Shown in pieces: positions 31,759 through 39,574 of a stretch of DNA of 64,000 bases (position 1 is its first letter; each line of letters begins with the position of its first letter). The position numbers were made by a program, and so were the translations under genes. The notes beneath the pieces were generated by a model. It ran no database searches. It saw only the letters and a program-made list of their open reading frames with translations, and was not told the origin of the DNA. The stretch comes from Odiellus spinosus (Eukaryota > Arthropoda > Arachnida > Opiliones > Phalangiidae), in contig OY987225.1 in assembly GCA_963920705.1 (NCBI GenBank), forward strand, positions 7,080,175 to 7,144,174, given 5' to 3'.

Positions 31759-32412
31759 ATGCCTGTCTGTGCCAGGGAATTTGTTAGGGTCCGTCTTACA
31801 CCTTCTAAAGTGGAAATACCTGTAGAATTCTGTATACCCTCGGTTTCTTTTCTTACACGTGCTGCGGCGGATTTTTTATCGCTATCCATTTTGCCTATGA
31901 GTCCGCCGGACCTCCAGGAACTTTCTACTTTATTGGCTCATCCGGTTCTTGGTGCGATCAAAGATCTCGAGGTATATTGGACGCAGACTGACTTTCTGCT
32001 TCCTATTGTGGCAGTTTGTGATTTTGATACCCGTCCCTTCATCGCGTTTGACACCCCTTCTTTGGCCGCTATGGGTCTTATGTTAGATTTCCGACGCGGT
32101 ACTTATAGGGTTGATCCCGTACCTTTGCGTCATTCACCTCCCCTCCCATTTACATTTTTGCCTAACCCATCTACCCCTTTGTGTTTTCGTTGTCGTCAGC
32201 GTCATCACGTTCAAAATTGTCCGAAGAAGCGCAAGATATCTGCAAGTTGTAGACCAAACGTTCCCTCATCCGTTCTACAAGTTCTACAAGAGTCTAACCC
32301 GGTTACAGTTTCACCCACTACTTACGCCCTGTCTGACATCTCGTCTTCCGATTTTCATTCTACTGACGATGACTCCGTCTTGGTTTTGCGCCTTCCTGAT
32401 TCTCCGTTATAA
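31759..32412 (+). CDS. Gypsy B ORF3: retropepsin-like fold without catalytic Asp, plus zinc knuckle
   Basis: 217 codons, 29 bases after the integrase stop, in the position of env. There is no signal peptide, transmembrane helix or furin site, so it is not an envelope. Residues 10-118 follow the pattern of the element's own protease: IPVEFCIPSVSFL stands where LPCLVDSGSDFSHF would, and FIAFDTPSLAAMGLMLDF stands where CILGRDFLINHAVKLDY would. The DSG triad is replaced by CIP. A zinc-knuckle-like CFRCRQRHHVQNC (142-154) is one residue shorter than CX2CX4HX4C. The tail is Ser/Thr/Asp-rich. A duplicated protease-nucleocapsid module is my best reading; function unknown. Confidence 0.7.
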   Translation: MPVCAREFVRVRLTPSKVEIPVEFCIPSVSFLTRAAADFLSLSILPMSPPDLQELSTLLAHPVLGAIKDLEVYWTQTDFLLPIVAVCDFDTRPFIAFDTPSLAAMGLMLDFRRGTYRVDPVPLRHSPPLPFTFLPNPSTPLCFRCRQRHHVQNCPKKRKISASCRPNVPSSVLQVLQESNPVTVSPTTYALSDISSSDFHSTDDDSVLVLRLPDSPL

Positions 32413-32566
32413 TGGTTTATATTAGTTCGAAAAAAAAAAAAAAAAGGAGGGAGAAGAGAAGAAGAAAAAGCAAACAAAAAAAACCTGATTTTTTTTTTGT
32501 ATTTTGTCTTTTTTTATTCTTGTTGTTTTTTTTATATAAATAAAATTCTTTTAAAGGGGGGAAGAG
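32413..32566 (+). other. 3' untranslated segment and polypurine tract of gypsy B
   Basis: An A/G-rich run (32430-32475), then a T-rich run, then AAAGGGGGGAAGAG directly before the 3' LTR, the expected polypurine tract. No open frame. Confidence 0.8.
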
Positions 32567-32829
32567 TGTAGCAGACGAAGTTTTAGTAGTTACAACTTTC
32601 ACCGTTTTTGGCGCTACAGTCACCAAGGACGATGTAAGGAGTTAAAGATCAGCTGAAAGATGGTCAGTCAAAAAGTGAAGCTAGAGGATAGAAGTTAGGA
32701 GAAAATAAGTTTGGTTTAAAAAAGATAATCATTGGAGATAGATAAAAAGGAAATACACTCTTCCTCTCAGGACTTATTGAATTTATTTAAAGTGAGTCTA
32801 ATTTAATTTAAAACCTAGCCTAAAGTTAA
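32567..32829 (+). repeat. 3' LTR of gypsy B, first part (continues at 37850-37935)
   Basis: Matches 26409-26671 except for one base by eye (GGAAATACAC here against GGAAATGCAC). It ends at GTTAA (32825-32829), the 5-bp sequence duplicated by copia C. The remaining 86 bp lie on the far side of copia C. Confidence 0.93.
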
Positions 32830-33050
32830 TATTGGTAGTTGACTAAAACTTTGACCTAACTTCTGATTGGTTCATGAACCCACCTGAGTTTTCCTGTCGT
32901 CTGCTCTACAACTAAAACCTTCACTTCCTCTCTAGTCCCAGTTGGGTGTTGTTGATATATCGTTTTAAGTTATGAGTTTTAATTAATAAATAGTTTTAAC
33001 AATGTTTTATGATTCTAAGATTCTTTCACTGTTTAAAAAAATATCCAACA
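32830..33050 (+). repeat. 5' LTR of copia C
   Basis: 221 bp, from TATTGGTAGTTGAC to AAAATATCCAACA. The right end CCAACA predicts TGTTGG at the left, but both LTRs start TATTGG, so the terminal dinucleotide is TA and not TG. The flanking GTTAA fixes the boundary. Confidence 0.93.
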
Positions 33051-33052
33051 AG

Positions 33053-33068
33053 TGGTAGCAGAGCGTGG
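33053..33068 (+). promoter_or_regulatory. Primer-binding site of copia C
   Basis: TGGTAGCAGAGCGTGG, two bases after the 5' LTR. Twelve bases are complementary to the 3' end of initiator tRNA-Met. Same site as in copia E and in the remnant at 19920-19935. Confidence 0.87.
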
Positions 33069-33211
33069 TTAACAGTGAATGTTGAACTTACATCATTTGA
33101 TTTAGCCAACCGAGGCTTAGTGATGGATCATAGGAAGTTTTGACAAGTCGTGTTTTGACTTTTGCGACCCCATAAACATTTTCGGAAATTCAAGCGTGAG
33201 AGAAATCCAAG

Positions 33212-33628
33212 ATGGCGGAACGAGAAGCCATTTTTTATTCTGGGCAAGTTGAAAAATTGAATTCGGAAAATTATAAAAATTGGAAGTACGAAATGGAGAT
33301 GGTTTTGAGGGACAAAGGTTTATGGGAAATTGTAAACAAGACAGAAACTGAGCCAGCATCAACAGCGGAAGCAGATGTTAAGGCCAAGTATAATTTAAGA
33401 AAATCCAAGGCTTATTCAACAATTGCATTGGGAATAACTATTGATTTAAGAAGTATAATAGCAGAAGCTACAACAGCTAGTCAGGCGTGGGACAAGTTAA
33501 GGAGCGCTTTTCAACCGACGTCAAGGGCTCGAATTGGTGTTTTAAGGAATTTTATACAATTGAATATAAAGAAGGTGAAAGTATGCCATCATTTATTGGA
33601 AGACTTTATAGTATCAAGAATCAGTTAA
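33212..33628 (+). pseudogene. gag: Copia C Gag, N-terminal part, cut by a frameshift
   Basis: From ATG 33212 (MAEREAIFYSG), 138 codons. Gag-like up to SRARIGVL, then out of frame. Homology with copia E Gag passes to the -1 frame at about 33541-33550. The shift is in mid-capsid, not at a gag/pol border, and no canonical slippery heptamer is in phase here, so I read it as a one-base indel. It is surprising in an element with identical LTRs. Confidence 0.88.
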
Positions 33629-36600
33629 CAGAAGCTGGTGAAACTATAGCGGAGAAAGACATAGCCTATCAATTGATATCATCATTACCTGAAATTTATG
33701 AACCTTTAGTCCAACAGATTTATCAATTTACAGACACTGAGTTTACACCAACAAATATAAAACAGAAGCTTATTGGAGAGTACGGCAGACAGATTGAAAA
33801 GAATCGTATATCAGAAAATCGCGCCGCTGCTGACGTTTTAATGGCTCAAGCTAAAAGCCAACGGGGAAGAGACGAAGGAAGTAAGAGTTGGAGATCTCAA
33901 CCAACTGGATACCGAGATAATCAACAGAGATTTTTCCAAGGCACGTGTTTTAATTGCCAAAAACGTGGGCACAAATCTTCCGAATGTACGAAACCATCGG
34001 CGAACGATAACCAAAGAGAAGGTCACGATATGAGAGAAACTAGAGACCGAAGAGAAAGGAAGGATATAAGATATCTGAAAGATCAAAGGGAGAAACGAGA
34101 TTTCAGAGATCAGCAAGGAAGGAAAAAGCAAGAGAAACATTGCCTATTTGCATCTGCCTTGGTATCATCGACAGCAACAGCGAATGATGATTGGATAATC
34201 GACTCAGCGGCCACACACCACTTCTGTAATCGGCGTGAGTGGTTTTCTACTTATAATGCATTAGAAGCTGAGGCAACATGTGGCGAGGGGAAATCTAAAA
34301 TTAAAGGAGTTGGAGATATTAGAATTCAAGTTGGCGGAAAAACTGGAGAGATGATAAGGCTTAAGGAAGTAGTTCATACACCTGGCATGAGACGCAACTT
34401 GATCTCTGGACGAATAATTGATCAATCGGGCTACAAAGGAATTACAGTAAATTCGAAATTTACCGCTTACGACAGAAATGGGGATTACGCGTTTGAAGCA
34501 AAATTAACAAAAGACAATTTCTATACGCTACAAGACGCTGAAGTAATAACAAAAGAAGACTCAATTAATGAACTTCACGAATATAATTCATCTTCTATGA
34601 AGATATCAACAAATACCATCGATTTATGGCATAAACGTCTCGGTCACGTAAACGAGGCAGATTTGAATTTCATGGCAAAGAACCAAATGTTACACGGACT
34701 ACGCCAAATCCAAGGAGAGCTAAATACATGTATATCCTGCAGATTGAGCAAGAGCATAAAACAAAGTCATCCAAATATAGGCGAAATTAAAAGTAAAGAA
34801 CTTCTGGAGCTTGTTCATTCAGACGTTTGGGGACCAGCCCGCATTACATCGGCAGGGGGAGCGAGTTATTATATAACATTTATCGATGACTACAGTAGAC
34901 ATATTTGGATTTACATTATGCATAAGAAGAATGAAGCTTTCGCATGTTTTGAGAAATTTAAACGGCTCGTTGAAAACAGAAGCAACAAGAAAATTAAAAG
35001 TCTTAGAACGGATAATGGACTTGAATATTGCGCGAAATACTTTACCAAGTTTTGTGAAGAAGCGGGAATCGAACATCAAAGAACAAATACGTATTCACCA
35101 CAAATGAATGGCGTTGCTGAAAGGGTAAACCGGACATTATTAGACATGGTACGAACTTTATTGGAGGATGCTAAAATGCCTTCAAACTTATGGGCCGAAG
35201 TGGTAGTTACAGCTGCATATTTAAAGAATCGCTTACGTCATTCATTACTCGGCAAGAAAGTTCCTGCTGAATTTTGGATCCATACTAAACCAAGTGCTAA
35301 CTACCTCAAGAGATTCGGTTGCCTAGCTTTCGTAAACATTCCAAAACAACAACAAAGGAGTAAACTACACAATCGAGCAAAACTGGGAGTATTAATTGGT
35401 TATGCAGCTCATACGAGGGGATATCGAATCTTTTACCCAGAACAACTAAAAGTAATAGAGACAAAACACGTTACATTCGACGAAGAACGATTGGGACTTG
35501 AATATCTGAAACATTCAAGAAGAGAATTTCCTGAGAAAGAAGTATTCTGGTCCAGAGACGATGAAGAAGATGATGAAATAGTCGTAAATAATAAAGCACT
35601 TCAGGAAGAAATCCTTTTACCAGAAGAGGCTTTGGAAGGAATTGCTACTAATGAAGATACCGAGAATAAAGTAGAAGAACCCATCGTAAACAAACGAAGC
35701 ATACAAGAAAAATACATGGATTTGGGTCCAAAAATTAAGGAAATTCCGGTAACTTGGAAACGAAACGTAACCATCCGAAAGAAAGGGCAGACTAAAGGCC
35801 GAGCTGATATAATCTACACTGATGGTGAAGGAAACTCTTTTCGATCAGTTCCAGACGTTATGAAACATTTAGTAAAGAACAATCTCCCGTACGACATTAA
35901 AATGTTTGATTTCAGTACAAAGAATCAAACCGCAACATCAATCTTAACATCTGTTAGTGAGGATGATATATCGGATATTTTTGAAACAAACTGTATAGAA
36001 GCTGAAATACCCAAGAACTTTATGGAAGCAATGAAGTCTCCTCAGAAGCGAGAGTGGCGAAAGGCTATGGATGAAGAAATTTCCACTCTGCAAGATAGAC
36101 AAGTGACTGAAGTGGTAAAAAGGCCCGAAACTAAGAAACCTTTAGGGTGCAGATGGGTATATACAATAAAACGAGATCATAATAACAAGATCATCCGATA
36201 TAAGGCGAGAATTGTTGCGCAAGGTTTCGGTCAAATAGGAGGAGTCGACTACGATGAGACATTTTCACCAGTAGTAAATTTTTCAATAATACGGTTCTTC
36301 ATTGCCCTATTCATAACGACACTTGGATGGGTACATAATCATTTCGACGTGAAGAACGCCTACTTATATGGAACACTCGATCACGAAATATTTATGAGCC
36401 AGATACCAGGATACGAAGAAGCCAATTCAACAACGCATTGTCTCAAACTTAAAAAGGCGTTATATGGTCTGCAACAAAGTGGCCGTCGTTGGTTCATGGA
36501 GTTAGACAGAACATTCAATCATTTAGGATTCTCAAAATTCCTCGGTACGAACTGTGTATATTACCTACCATTTAAAGCAATTATACTCGTATATGTTGAC

Positions 36601-37563
36601 GATCTCGTAGTTCTTGGAAAAGATAATGGAACGTTACAAGATGTCTTTAATAATTTATCAAAAATCTACGACCTGAAAAATTTAGGACCTATACGAAAGA
36701 TTCTGGGTGTAGAATTTGAAGAAAGAGCAAATGGTGGATTAAAATTACACCAAACCACTTATATTAATCAAACTGCGAAGAAATTTAATATAAATGCAGA
36801 CGAACCAGTAAGCCTACCCATGAACGCGAGTGCCATCTTAACAAGAAAGGATTGTCCAACAACTGAAGAAGAAATTGAAGAAATGAAGAAGTATCCTTAT
36901 AGATCATTAATCGGTAGTCTTCTTTTTCTTGCGCAGCGAACAAGGCCGGATATTCTGTTCTCAGTAGTAGCATTATCGCAATATAATAGTAATCCCGGAT
37001 ACGTGCATTGGCGACATTTATGTCAGTTGACAAGATATGTTATAACTACAGCGGACCACGGCCTAATATATAATCGAGAATCAAAAACAAATTTAACCTT
37101 ATATTGCGACAGTGACTGGGCAGCGGATAGAGACACTCGTCGTTCAACGTGCGGTTTTATAACTTTCGTGGGGGCATCACCAGTTACCTGGAGGTCAATA
37201 AAGCAAAAATCCGTTTCATTGTCCACCATGGAGGCCGAGTATGTGGCGATGTCTGAAGCAGTCAAAGAACTTGCATGGTTATCCCCCCTTATCAAAGAAC
37301 TTGAATTATTTAACATAAAGTTACCAACCCCGATAATAGTTAGCGATAGCCAATCTGCAATTGGTTTTGCGAGTGATTGTTTAGAAAACCAACGATCAAA
37401 ACATATCGATATCCGTTATCATTATGTAAGAGAAAAATTAAATGATAAATTGTTTGAATTGAAATTTACCCCATCGAAATCTAATGTCGCGGATATTTTT
37501 ACAAAAATATTAATTAAATCAAATTTTGGAAATTGTTATCGGATGTTGCAACTTAAAGAATAA
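33487..37563 (+). CDS. gag-pol: Copia C Gag-Pol polyprotein (rest of Gag, protease, integrase, MBD-like, RT, RNase H)
   Basis: 1358 codons open without a break, but its true N-terminus is in the other frame (33212). CCHC knuckle CFNCQKRGHKSSEC at 154-167. The protease site reads DSA (239-241) where DSG is normal. Integrase has WHKRLGH, CISC, SDVWGP, RTDNGLEY and GVAERVNRT. The MBD-like segment is at about 753-809. RT has YVDD at 1036-1039. RNase H has CDSDWAADRDT (from 1207). Apart from the Gag shift and the DSA triad, all catalytic motifs are present, and the copy could have moved with proteins supplied in trans. Confidence 0.93.
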   Translation: MGQVKERFSTDVKGSNWCFKEFYTIEYKEGESMPSFIGRLYSIKNQLTEAGETIAEKDIAYQLISSLPEIYEPLVQQIYQFTDTEFTPTNIKQKLIGEYGRQIEKNRISENRAAADVLMAQAKSQRGRDEGSKSWRSQPTGYRDNQQRFFQGTCFNCQKRGHKSSECTKPSANDNQREGHDMRETRDRRERKDIRYLKDQREKRDFRDQQGRKKQEKHCLFASALVSSTATANDDWIIDSAATHHFCNRREWFSTYNALEAEATCGEGKSKIKGVGDIRIQVGGKTGEMIRLKEVVHTPGMRRNLISGRIIDQSGYKGITVNSKFTAYDRNGDYAFEAKLTKDNFYTLQDAEVITKEDSINELHEYNSSSMKISTNTIDLWHKRLGHVNEADLNFMAKNQMLHGLRQIQGELNTCISCRLSKSIKQSHPNIGEIKSKELLELVHSDVWGPARITSAGGASYYITFIDDYSRHIWIYIMHKKNEAFACFEKFKRLVENRSNKKIKSLRTDNGLEYCAKYFTKFCEEAGIEHQRTNTYSPQMNGVAERVNRTLLDMVRTLLEDAKMPSNLWAEVVVTAAYLKNRLRHSLLGKKVPAEFWIHTKPSANYLKRFGCLAFVNIPKQQQRSKLHNRAKLGVLIGYAAHTRGYRIFYPEQLKVIETKHVTFDEERLGLEYLKHSRREFPEKEVFWSRDDEEDDEIVVNNKALQEEILLPEEALEGIATNEDTENKVEEPIVNKRSIQEKYMDLGPKIKEIPVTWKRNVTIRKKGQTKGRADIIYTDGEGNSFRSVPDVMKHLVKNNLPYDIKMFDFSTKNQTATSILTSVSEDDISDIFETNCIEAEIPKNFMEAMKSPQKREWRKAMDEEISTLQDRQVTEVVKRPETKKPLGCRWVYTIKRDHNNKIIRYKARIVAQGFGQIGGVDYDETFSPVVNFSIIRFFIALFITTLGWVHNHFDVKNAYLYGTLDHEIFMSQIPGYEEANSTTHCLKLKKALYGLQQSGRRWFMELDRTFNHLGFSKFLGTNCVYYLPFKAIILVYVDDLVVLGKDNGTLQDVFNNLSKIYDLKNLGPIRKILGVEFEERANGGLKLHQTTYINQTAKKFNINADEPVSLPMNASAILTRKDCPTTEEEIEEMKKYPYRSLIGSLLFLAQRTRPDILFSVVALSQYNSNPGYVHWRHLCQLTRYVITTADHGLIYNRESKTNLTLYCDSDWAADRDTRRSTCGFITFVGASPVTWRSIKQKSVSLSTMEAEYVAMSEAVKELAWLSPLIKELELFNIKLPTPIIVSDSQSAIGFASDCLENQRSKHIDIRYHYVREKLNDKLFELKFTPSKSNVADIFTKILIKSNFGNCYRMLQLKE
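35743..35915 (+). other. Divergent MBD-like segment in copia C
   Basis: Residues about 753-809 read IPVTWKRNVTIRKKG, then ADIIYTDGEGNSFRSVPD, and close with MFDFS. The position between integrase and RT is the same as in copia E and the landmarks are in the same order. The core is weaker: YYxxP is lost and FRSK reads FRSV. The arginine of FRS and the RKKG loop remain. Shared location indicates that the domain was in the common ancestor of the two copia elements. Confidence 0.7.
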
Positions 37564-37611
37564 TGTTAAATTAATGTTAACTGTCGGATTTAATATAAAT
37601 ATATTTATGTC

Positions 37612-37623
37612 AAAGAGGGGGAG
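37612..37623 (+). promoter_or_regulatory. Polypurine tract of copia C
   Basis: AAAGAGGGGGAG immediately before the 3' LTR; the usual start of plus-strand DNA synthesis. Confidence 0.85.
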
Positions 37624-37844
37624 TATTGGTAGTTGACTAAAACTTTGACCTAACTTCTGATTGGTTCATGAACCCACCTGAGTTTTCCTGTCGTCTGCTC
37701 TACAACTAAAACCTTCACTTCCTCTCTAGTCCCAGTTGGGTGTTGTTGATATATCGTTTTAAGTTATGAGTTTTAATTAATAAATAGTTTTAACAATGTT
37801 TTATGATTCTAAGATTCTTTCACTGTTTAAAAAAATATCCAACA
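37624..37844 (+). repeat. 3' LTR of copia C
   Basis: 221 bp; I see no difference from 32830-33050. Followed by the GTTAA duplication and then by the rest of the gypsy B LTR. Confidence 0.94.
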
Positions 37845-37849
37845 GTTAA

Positions 37850-37935
37850 ATATATATATATATATAGATACGAGCCACTGCCAAGGGTTAGTGACGGCCC
37901 TTAAGTATTTCTATTTATATTACCTAAACGTTACA
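37850..37935 (+). repeat. 3' LTR of gypsy B, second part
   Basis: Matches 26672-26757 except for one base by eye (CCCTTAAG here against CCCTAAAG). With 32567-32829 it makes 349 bp, the length of the 5' LTR. Confidence 0.93.
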
Positions 37936-37939
37936 CTAC

Positions 37940-38389
37940 CTCGCTGGCTCGCTCCGTTCATCAGCGTGGTCCTCGTGGCTCCGGTCTTTGTTGGTAACGT
38001 CGCTGGCTCGATCCGTTCTTCAGCGTGATCCTCGTGGCTCCGGAGTCCGGTCTTTGTTGGTAACGTCGCTGGCTCGATCCGTTCTTCAGCGTGATCCTCG
38101 TGGCTCCGGTCTTTGTTGGTAACGTCGCTGGCTCGATCCGTTCTTCAGCGTGCTCCTCTGCCTTTTTAATTACCGTTCATCAGTTTAAACGAATATATAT
38201 ATATATTTATATATCTATAGCTGGCTCGATCCGTTCATCAGCTTCTATCGTTAACAGGCTCTTCTTGGATTATTCTTTACTCCATTTTCTTTTTATTCAT
38301 CAGCTTATTTTCGGCTGGCTAGTCTTCTTTCGGGTTTCCAAGTCTCATAATTTAAGACTGCCCCGCGCCTCCACCAATTTATTGCAAAG
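37940..38389 (-). other. 5' leader of gypsy A, part 2, with 59-bp tandem repeats
   Basis: Three full and two partial units of a 59-bp repeat (about 37941-38160 and 38219-38245), built on TCGCTGGCTCGATCCG and GTGGCTCCGGTCTTTGTTGG. One unit has an 8-bp internal duplication (GGAGTCCG). The leader joins the 5' LTR at 38390. On the minus strand a TGGTGGAGGCGCGGGG sequence lies 12 bases inside the LTR and may be the primer site; the tRNA is not identified. Confidence 0.75.
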
Positions 38390-38708
38390 TGGGTTCTTAA
38401 TTTTGCCTTGGGGGCATCCGCGTTCAATAAATAATTAAATAAGTACTTCTTTTTAAAGAATAAAAAAAATACTAAAGATTTAATTTTCAATTTTTCTCAT
38501 GACGAGAAGCGTTTACATTTTACATCTTTCTTTTAAAACCGTCCCAACAAGAATAATCTTCTTTTCCTCTCGGTTTTTCACACGAGAGCGAAAAGATTCA
38601 CCTCTCCCCTCTTTTGACCACATGTCAATCAATCACATGTCACTTCCAATCCCCTACACTCCTTTTTCATGCAGGTGGTCCCTTATATGTTTACACATCG
38701 TCGTTACA
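38390..38708 (-). repeat. 5' LTR of gypsy A
   Basis: 319 bp; the one difference seen from 20918-21236 is AAGAATAATC here against AAGAATGATC. Followed by AACG (38709-38712), the target duplication. Confidence 0.92.
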
Positions 38709-39574
38709 AACGCACCCTTTATTTAGAATAATTCTGCCTCAAAAATTAAACTGTTGAAACAAACAGCTTGAGCCATGGAATAAGCGAACCGCTTCAAGAA
38801 ATGTATGTAATTGACGTAGCATTGACATCGTTTTCTCTCTCTCTCTGTCGAACCAAAGGTGTTTAACGTGCATTTTGGTGCATAGTCGCGTGGCGCCTCG
38901 ACATCCCACATACGCTAAATTCTAGCTACCTTAGCTGCAGCTCTATAATATCGGATTTTCTTGGACAAGAGAGGCGAAGAGAGAGGAAACTTGAATTCGC
39001 CAAAAAAGATTCGCAATTAGTGTATGGCCAAATGGGGGAAAATAAAAACGAGGAATTGGAGCAGAAAGCAGTTTTAGATGCTATGAACGACACGAATTAT
39101 AACGTGTGGTCACTCTTCCATCTCTGGTTATTTCATGCTTGAGCTCAGTCAATTTCTGTCTTTTAAGGCTTGCAGCCAAAAATTGCAAAACTTTACACTT
39201 AATTGATATTTTTATTAAAAAAAAAAAACAGTAGTTCCCTAAACTTAACCATACCATGGTCTATAAATATCGCGTAAAGGCTTACATTTCAGTGCGCTTC
39301 TTCCTAGGTGATAATATTTCTTCGACATCGGAAGAAACCTTTCTACCTCTTCTAACAACACTCATTATTTTGATAACTTGGATTTAAAGTTCTCAATTCC
39401 TTTGTTTACAAAACTACAAACATGAACGACAATACTTCAATTCTTTGGTACTACATGACAAAAACCCTTTGTACGTTAAGAGCAGACGATACACTCATAT
39501 TCAGACTTCAGAGTGGGAAATAAAAGTAAGGGTTAATAATATAAAAAGCTATAAACCCTGACTCGCCTAACCTT
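38709..39574. other. Non-coding stretch between gypsy A and the LINE
   Basis: No gene recognised. A short CT microsatellite lies at about 38832-38846 and an A run near 39218-39229. The rest is unassigned AT-rich DNA. Confidence 0.5.

Larger units (their letters stand above)
32830..37844 (+). mobile_element. Ty1/copia LTR retrotransposon C, with MBD-like segment
   Basis: LTRs of 221 bp (32830-33050 and 37624-37844) look identical, and GTTAA flanks both ends (32825-32829, 37845-37849). The primer site matches initiator tRNA-Met; the polypurine tract is at 37612-37623. The internal region is one Gag-Pol frame broken by a one-base shift in gag. It is the youngest element in the window by LTR identity and by nesting. 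It is related to copia E but not a copy of it. Confidence 0.95.
26409..37935 (+). mobile_element. Ty3/gypsy LTR retrotransposon B, with MBD-like integrase tail and ORF3
   Basis: The 5' LTR is 26409-26757 (349 bp). The 3' LTR is 32567-32829 plus 37850-37935, which also totals 349 bp once copia C is taken out. CTAC flanks both ends (26405-26408, 37936-37939). The LTRs differ at two positions by eye. Order: leader, gag, pol by -1 frameshift, ORF3, polypurine tract. An in-frame TAG lies between RNase H and integrase (30293-30295). The element sits in the leader of gypsy A in opposite orientation. Confidence 0.94.
20918..38708 (-). mobile_element. Ty3/gypsy LTR retrotransposon A, host of the nest
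   Basis: Two 319-bp LTRs (20918-21236 and 38390-38708) differ at one position by eye, and AACG follows the upper LTR (38709-38712) and precedes the lower (20914-20917). Gag, protease-RT-RNase H and integrase are read on the minus strand from 26155 down to 21468. The 5' leader is interrupted by gypsy B (26409-37935). With B removed, A is about 6.3 kb. Pol carries an in-frame TAA after the RNase H TDNS motif and an unusual protease triad, so this copy is probably dead despite its young LTRs. Confidence 0.92.

Noticed and set aside
31759..32412. Envelope gene in gypsy B
   Set aside because: No signal peptide, transmembrane segment or cleavage site; motifs suggest protease-like and zinc-knuckle parts instead.
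33541..33550. Programmed frameshift in copia C gag
   Set aside because: Mid-capsid position, no slippery heptamer in phase; copia E is in one frame here.
21468..38389. MBD-like domain in gypsy A and gypsy D
   Set aside because: Their integrase tails were read through and end without GW, DVYY or FRSK landmarks.
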